Below are positions 60,172 through 64,000 of a DNA stretch of 64,000 bases, one piece after another; the stretch's first letter is position 1, and every line of letters begins with the position of its first letter. Origin of the DNA: Pneumocystis sp. 'macacae' (Eukaryota; Ascomycota; Pneumocystomycetes; Pneumocystales; Pneumocystaceae). The notes beneath the pieces are model-generated. The model saw nothing but the letters and a program-made list of their open reading frames with translations. It did not search any database and was not told where the DNA came from. The position numbers and the translations under genes are program-made. The DNA lies in contig CM030735.1 of NCBI GenBank assembly GCA_018127085.1, positions 281,502 through 345,501 on the forward strand, given 5' to 3'.

Positions 60172-60640
60172 GCTGGGTGGGCATATTTGGGAAGGCATGT
60201 ATATATATATTTAGGGAATGATGAGTGCATTTTACCGGGCCGCCCTCCCCCACCTCGTACTGTGCACGTCAGCCTCCCCCGCACCTCGTAGTGTGCACGC
60301 CAGCCTCCGCACACAGTGTATTCCTGCCTCACAGTATGCCGTGTGCGCGTTGGATGCGTGTGGGCGTGTTTTGGACGCGTCTGGGACGCGCGTGTTTGCC
60401 CGAAATTAGTCCGGAACTACCCCGCATTTACCCCGCAAAAAAATAAAATTTGTGTGGGGTAAGCGCAAGCAGCGAGGAGGGGGGCGGCTACCCCGCATTT
60501 GTGGCTGAAAACGGAAACGCCCCACCGAAAAAGCAGAATTTGTGTGGGGTAAGTGTGGGGTAAGGCAGAGGAGAGGGTGAGGGTGAGGGGGGCAGATAAG
60601 GAATAATGCATAGATGTTTGCACGGGATTTACGTTGATTT
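60172..60640. other. GC-rich spacer with TTACCCC motifs and a short direct repeat
   Basis: The first 60 bases repeat the MSG 3'-flank theme (CATGTATATATATATTTAGG, then GAGTGCATTT). A direct repeat of about 30 bp (containing CACCTCGTA, TGTGCACG and CAGCCTCC) occurs twice at 60246-60308. From 60418 on, TACCCCGCA/TTACCCC units in both orientations can form hairpins. The reading frames seen here are proline- and cysteine-rich noise and no gene is supported. Confidence 0.7.
60537..60563. repeat. Right arm of the 27-bp inverted repeat
   Basis: AATTTGTGTGGGGTAAGTGT followed by GGGGTAA is the reverse complement of 57034-57060 with one mismatch. A second, shorter copy of the same orientation is at 60447-60462. 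Confidence 0.85.
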
Positions 60641-60807
60641 CGACTCAATTTGGCAGTAGTATGTTAGAGTTGAGATTTTTCTGGACGAAAAATGAGCACA
60701 CAGTCGAGGTTGAGGTGGACAGGGGGGGTTGGGCGCAAGAAGGGGACTGGAATTGAGTGGCAGTCTTTGCACAGATCTTGGAACACACAAAGCTGGAAAG
60801 TGGTTGG

Positions 60808-60838
60808 TGTGTGCACGGTGCAGATAAGGCAGGGTAAG
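60808..60838. repeat. GTGTGCAC box, copy 1
   Basis: GTGTGCACGGTGCAGATAAG followed by GCAGGG introduces the first satellite block. Related copies lie at 61570-61600, 61701-61735 and 62900-62970, the last containing two. The element holds the palindrome GTGCAC and appears to mark the start of each higher-order unit. Confidence 0.75.
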
Positions 60839-61700
60839 AGGTGGAGATGGAGCTGGGTAACAGAGTAAAAAATAAAACAAAAGAAGTAGAAGCAGACGTT
60901 AAATTTAGTTTAGAATTAAGAGTAAATAAAGAATAAAAAGTTTTTTTGTAAACTAAAAGCAAGAGTTGATAAGCAGAGTTGGAGGTGGTGGGTGAAGGGC
61001 GAAAATACAAAAAGCCAAGAGTAAGAGTGAATGGCAGATTAGACTTGGATTTAAGTTAGAATTGACTCATATTTAAAAAGTAAAGAACAAAGTTTTTTCG
61101 AGCAGATCAAAAGTACAAGAGAATTGACGGTGGAGTGGATAACGAGTAAAGGGAAAAAATACAAGAGATAAAAACTAGGAGTAGAGATTGGATTGAAATT
61201 AAGCGTAGAATTAGACTGGATTGAGGAAGGAGAAGAATAGAATAAAAATTTTTTTCAGATCAAAAGTAGAAGAATGAGGTGGAAATGAGACGATAGTGGG
61301 TAAAGATAAAATACGAGATAATTAAAAGCAAAAATCAGATTGGATTGCGTTTAGAAGTGGGTTTAGATTGGAGTTGGAGGGAGAAAGAATAGAGTAAAAA
61401 GCTTTTTTCTTGTAAATAAAAGGTGAGCAAGAACAAGGTGGAAAGGAGTACGAGGTGATGAGGTGAGCGTGTGCACCAAATAGTGAGGTAGAAGGTGTGC
61501 ACGAGGCACCGAGGTAGGGTGGGTGCACAAAGGAGATGGGCTCAGGTGGGGGAGGTTGGATGTGAAAAAAATGTGTACGGTGCAGATGAGAGTGTGCACC
61601 AAGCAGCCAGTAGGGGGAGGTAGGGGGTAGGGGAGGTGAGGGAGAGGGGTACAAGTGGGGGTACAAGTGCGTGTGCGCGCAACATTAAGAGCAGAGACGA

Positions 61701-61735
61701 GTGTGCACGGTGTATAGATAAGGCAGGGTGAGGTG
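61701..61735. repeat. GTGTGCAC box, copy opening the second higher-order unit
   Basis: GTGTGCACGGTGTATAGATA followed by AGGCAGGGTGAGGTGGG is followed, as at 60811, by AGTAAAA...AAGTAGAAG-type sequence and then the T-run monomer at 61848. This shared order is what defines the higher-order unit. Confidence 0.75.
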
Positions 61736-62899
61736 GGTAGTGGTGGTAGAGATAAGAAGTAGTGGAGTAAAAAACAAGAGTACAGAAGGAGTAGAAGTAG
61801 AAATAGAAATTAGATTGAGACTAGTTTTGAGAGTAGAGTAAAAAGAATTTTTTTGTAAACCAAAAACCAAGAGTTAAGCAGAGTTGGAGGTAGTGAGTGA
61901 GTAAAGAGTAAAATATAAAAAGATAAAAACTAGAAGTGGGCATTAGATTAGATTTGGATTTGGGTCAGATTTAGGTTGTATTTAAGAAGTAAAGAATAAA
62001 AAGAATTTTTTGTAAACCAGAAGTAGGAAAATTGCAAAGGTTGAGATAAGGTAGATAAGAAAACAGGAAGCATAAGAAATAAAGAGGAGATGCAAAAATT
62101 AGATTAGAACGAGTTTAGAAGTGGGTTTAGATTAGAATTGGAGGGGAGTAATGAATAAAGTATTTTTTATAAATGAAGAATAAGTGACGAGTAAGCAAGA
62201 GTGAGAGGGTGATGGTGAATAAAAAATAAAAAACAAAAGAGATAAGAAGTAGAGGTGAATGTTAAATTGAATTGCATTTAGAATTGAGTTTAGACTAGAG
62301 TTAGAGGGGAGTAAAAAATAAAGTATTTTTTATAAATGAAAAATAAGTGACGAGTAAGCAAGAATAAATGAAGAAGGGGGTGGTGAATAAAAAACAGAAA
62401 CACCAAAAAATAAAAAGCAAACACGAAAATTAAATTGAATTGCGTTTAGAAGTGGGTTTAGATTAGAGTTAGAGAGGAGTAAAAAATAAAAAGAATTTCT
62501 TGTAAACCAAGAGTAAACGAAAAGAATTGCTAAGTAGAGAGGGCAATGGTGAATAAAAAACAAAAAACAAAAGAGATAAGAAGTGGAAGCAAAGAATAGA
62601 TTGAAACAGGAGAGGCAGTGTGTGTGGAAAGCGTGTTGCATGCAAACGAGGTGTAGGTGAGGCAATTGCTTGAACGTGAAGAAGGGGAGGGAAAGAAAGG
62701 TGAGGAAGAGGCGGAGGGGGGACGGGGCAGAGGCGGCAGAAAATACAGCAGAGAGCATGCAAACCGGGACGTTAGATTGAGCCTCACGCGGGGAACAGAG
62801 CGCAAGAAGCAACGGACGCAGAGAGGGCGGAGACGAGGCAGGAGGTGGAGTAGGAAAGGTGTGCGAGGAGGAGGTGTGCACGAAGTAAGGAGATGGGGG

Positions 62900-62970
62900 A
62901 GGTGGGTGTGCACCGTACAGATAAGGCGAGGAAGAGGTGTGCACAGTGTAGATAAGAGGAGGTGGGGAGG
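62900..62970. repeat. GTGTGCAC boxes opening the third higher-order unit
   Basis: Two copies lie side by side: GTGTGCACCGTACAGATAAG and GTGTGCACAGTGTAGATAAG. The second is followed by AGGAGGTGGGG and by AGTAAAAGTAGAAG, then the T-run monomer at 63075, repeating the order seen at 60811 and 61701. Confidence 0.75.
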
Positions 62971-64000
62971 CGAGACTAGAGGTGAAGAGTAGGAGTAACA
63001 AGATAGAAGAAGTAAAAGTAGAAGTTAGATTAGCATTAGGTTAGAATTGAATTATTTCAGAGAGAGAGAATAAATTTTTTTGTAAACTAAAAATCAAGAG
63101 TTAAACAGAGTTGAAGATAGTGGGTAAGTGAAGGGTAAAATATAAAAAAGATAAGAAGTGGAAGTGAATGAATATTAGATTAGACTTGGATTTGGGTTAG
63201 AATTAAAGAGAAATGAAAAATAAAAATAATTTTTTATAAGTCAAGAATTGGCTAAGAGTTGACAAAAGTAAAGATAAGGTAGATAAGAAAACAGGAACCA
63301 TAAGAAATAAAGAAGAGATACAAAAATTAGATTAAAACGAGTTTAGAAGTGGGTTTAGATTAGAGTTAGAGGGGAGTAAAAAATAAAGCATTTTTTGTAA
63401 ATGAAGAATAAGTGAGAAGTGAGTAGAAATGAGTAAAGCAGGTGGTGGTGAATAAAAAATAAAAAACAAAAAAAATAAGGAGCAAACACGAAAATTAGAT
63501 TGAGTTGCATTTAGAAGTGAGTTTAGATTAGAGTTAAAAAAAAATAAAGAATAACGTATTTTTCGTAAATGAAGAATAGGTGACGAGTGAGCAAGAATGA
63601 GTAGAGAGGATGGTGATGAATAAAAAATAAAAACACAAAGAAAAAAGAAGCAAACACAAAGATTAGATTGAATTGCGTTTAGAAGTGGGTTTAAATTAAA
63701 GTTAAAGAAGAGTAAAAAATAAAAAGAATTTCTTGTAAACTAAAAATGACGAATGAGTAGAAATGAGTAAGTAAAACAAGAGGTGGTGGACAAAAAATAA
63801 AAAACAAAAAAGATAAGAAGCAGAGATGAATGTTAGATTAAAACGAGTTTAAAAGTGAGTTTAGACTAGAGTTAAAGAAGAATAAAAAATAAAGTATTTT
63901 TCGTAAATCAAGAATAAGTAAAGAGTGAGGTAGGATAATGAGACGATAGTGGGTAAAGATAAAATACGAGATAATTAAAAGCAAAAATGGAAGAGCACAC

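Larger units (their letters stand above)
60640..64000. repeat. Purine-rich tandem satellite with nested higher-order repeats
   Basis: A T-run followed by GTAAA (or a variant) recurs at about 60941, 61093, 61249, 61403, 61848, 62006, 62163, 62325, 62496, 63075, 63229, 63391, 63558, 63729 and 63896. Within arrays the spacing is 152-171 bp. Each monomer carries recurring phrases such as GGTGGTGAATAAAAAATAAA and GTTTAGAAGTGGGTTTAGAT. GC-rich blocks (about 61430-61700 and 62600-62985) interrupt the array. Five consecutive monomers at 61848-62496 match those at 63075-63729 in order, with a period of 1.22-1.24 kb. The strand is strongly A/G-rich. No coding potential is supported, and the array continues past the window end. 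Confidence 0.9.

Noticed and set aside
62330..63001. Minus-strand proline/serine-rich frames in the satellite
   Set aside because: The purine-rich plus strand gives pyrimidine-rich codons (P, S, L, F) without stops on the minus strand. They do not keep frame between repeat copies.
60640..64000. True telomere repeats
   Set aside because: I looked for TTAGGG-type tandem repeats and found none; the array is a longer-unit satellite and the chromosome end is not reached.
60640..64000. CRISPR-like array
   Set aside because: The repeats are long, diverged and directly adjacent without unique spacers, and the genome is eukaryotic.

Overview
The window is nuclear DNA from an ascomycete fungus of the genus Pneumocystis. 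Three things support this: very AT-rich DNA, many tiny introns (almost all 36-64 nt), and a row of cysteine/lysine-rich Major Surface Glycoprotein (MSG) genes. Two of these MSG genes begin with a conserved recombination junction (CRJE-type) sequence encoding ARAVKRR. The layout matches published accounts of human-type Pneumocystis subtelomeres: leader-bearing MSG genes lie nearer the core genes and CRJE-type genes lie distally. I cannot fix the species from the sequence alone.

Bases 1-34,750 are a gene-dense core arm. In order they hold: the end of a low-complexity protein gene with a 12-residue repeat; a GEN1/Yen1-type structure-specific nuclease; an OPT-family transporter; SPB4; COG8; mitochondrial uS15; NOP58; tRNA-Leu(CAA); an Sds3-like protein; an unknown protein; SOF1; ARP10-like; RPS0; a PIG-H/GPI15 subunit; a COG7-like protein; DEG1/PUS3; a seryl-tRNA synthetase of mitochondrial type; CCT3; RPC9; VMA6; a TLC-domain membrane protein; and an unknown Ser/Asn-rich protein. 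Ribosome biogenesis (SPB4, NOP58, SOF1, RPS0), Golgi tethering (COG7, COG8) and GPI synthesis (PIG-H) recur. PIG-H acts in the pathway that would anchor the MSG proteins encoded downstream. Many genes sit in divergent pairs 110-200 bp apart. GEN1 and OPT lie in a sharp GC-rich island that is unlike the neighbouring genes.

Bases 35,261-60,171 are the MSG region. Two AT-rich MSG genes carry their own signal-peptide exon and intron (35.3-37.8 kb and 43.6-47.1 kb). A decayed MSG pseudogene follows (about 50.7-52.7 kb). Then come two full-length CRJE-type genes (53.8-56.9 kb and 57.2-60.2 kb) that have no start codon or signal peptide, as expected of silent donors that must recombine behind an expression site. 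Long gene-poor AT-rich stretches separate them. GC content rises towards the distal end.

Bases 60,172-64,000 are non-coding. A GC-rich spacer with inverted TTACCCC motifs is followed by a purine-rich satellite made of about fifteen 152-169 bp monomers. These are arranged in larger units of about 0.9-1.24 kb, each introduced by a GTGTGCAC box. This nested satellite, and a 27-bp inverted repeat that brackets the last MSG gene, are the least explained features of the window.

All gene models were built by eye. Where exons are stated, the spliced lengths were checked to be multiples of three and the splice sites to be GT...AG. Homology calls rest on remembered family motifs, not on database searches.
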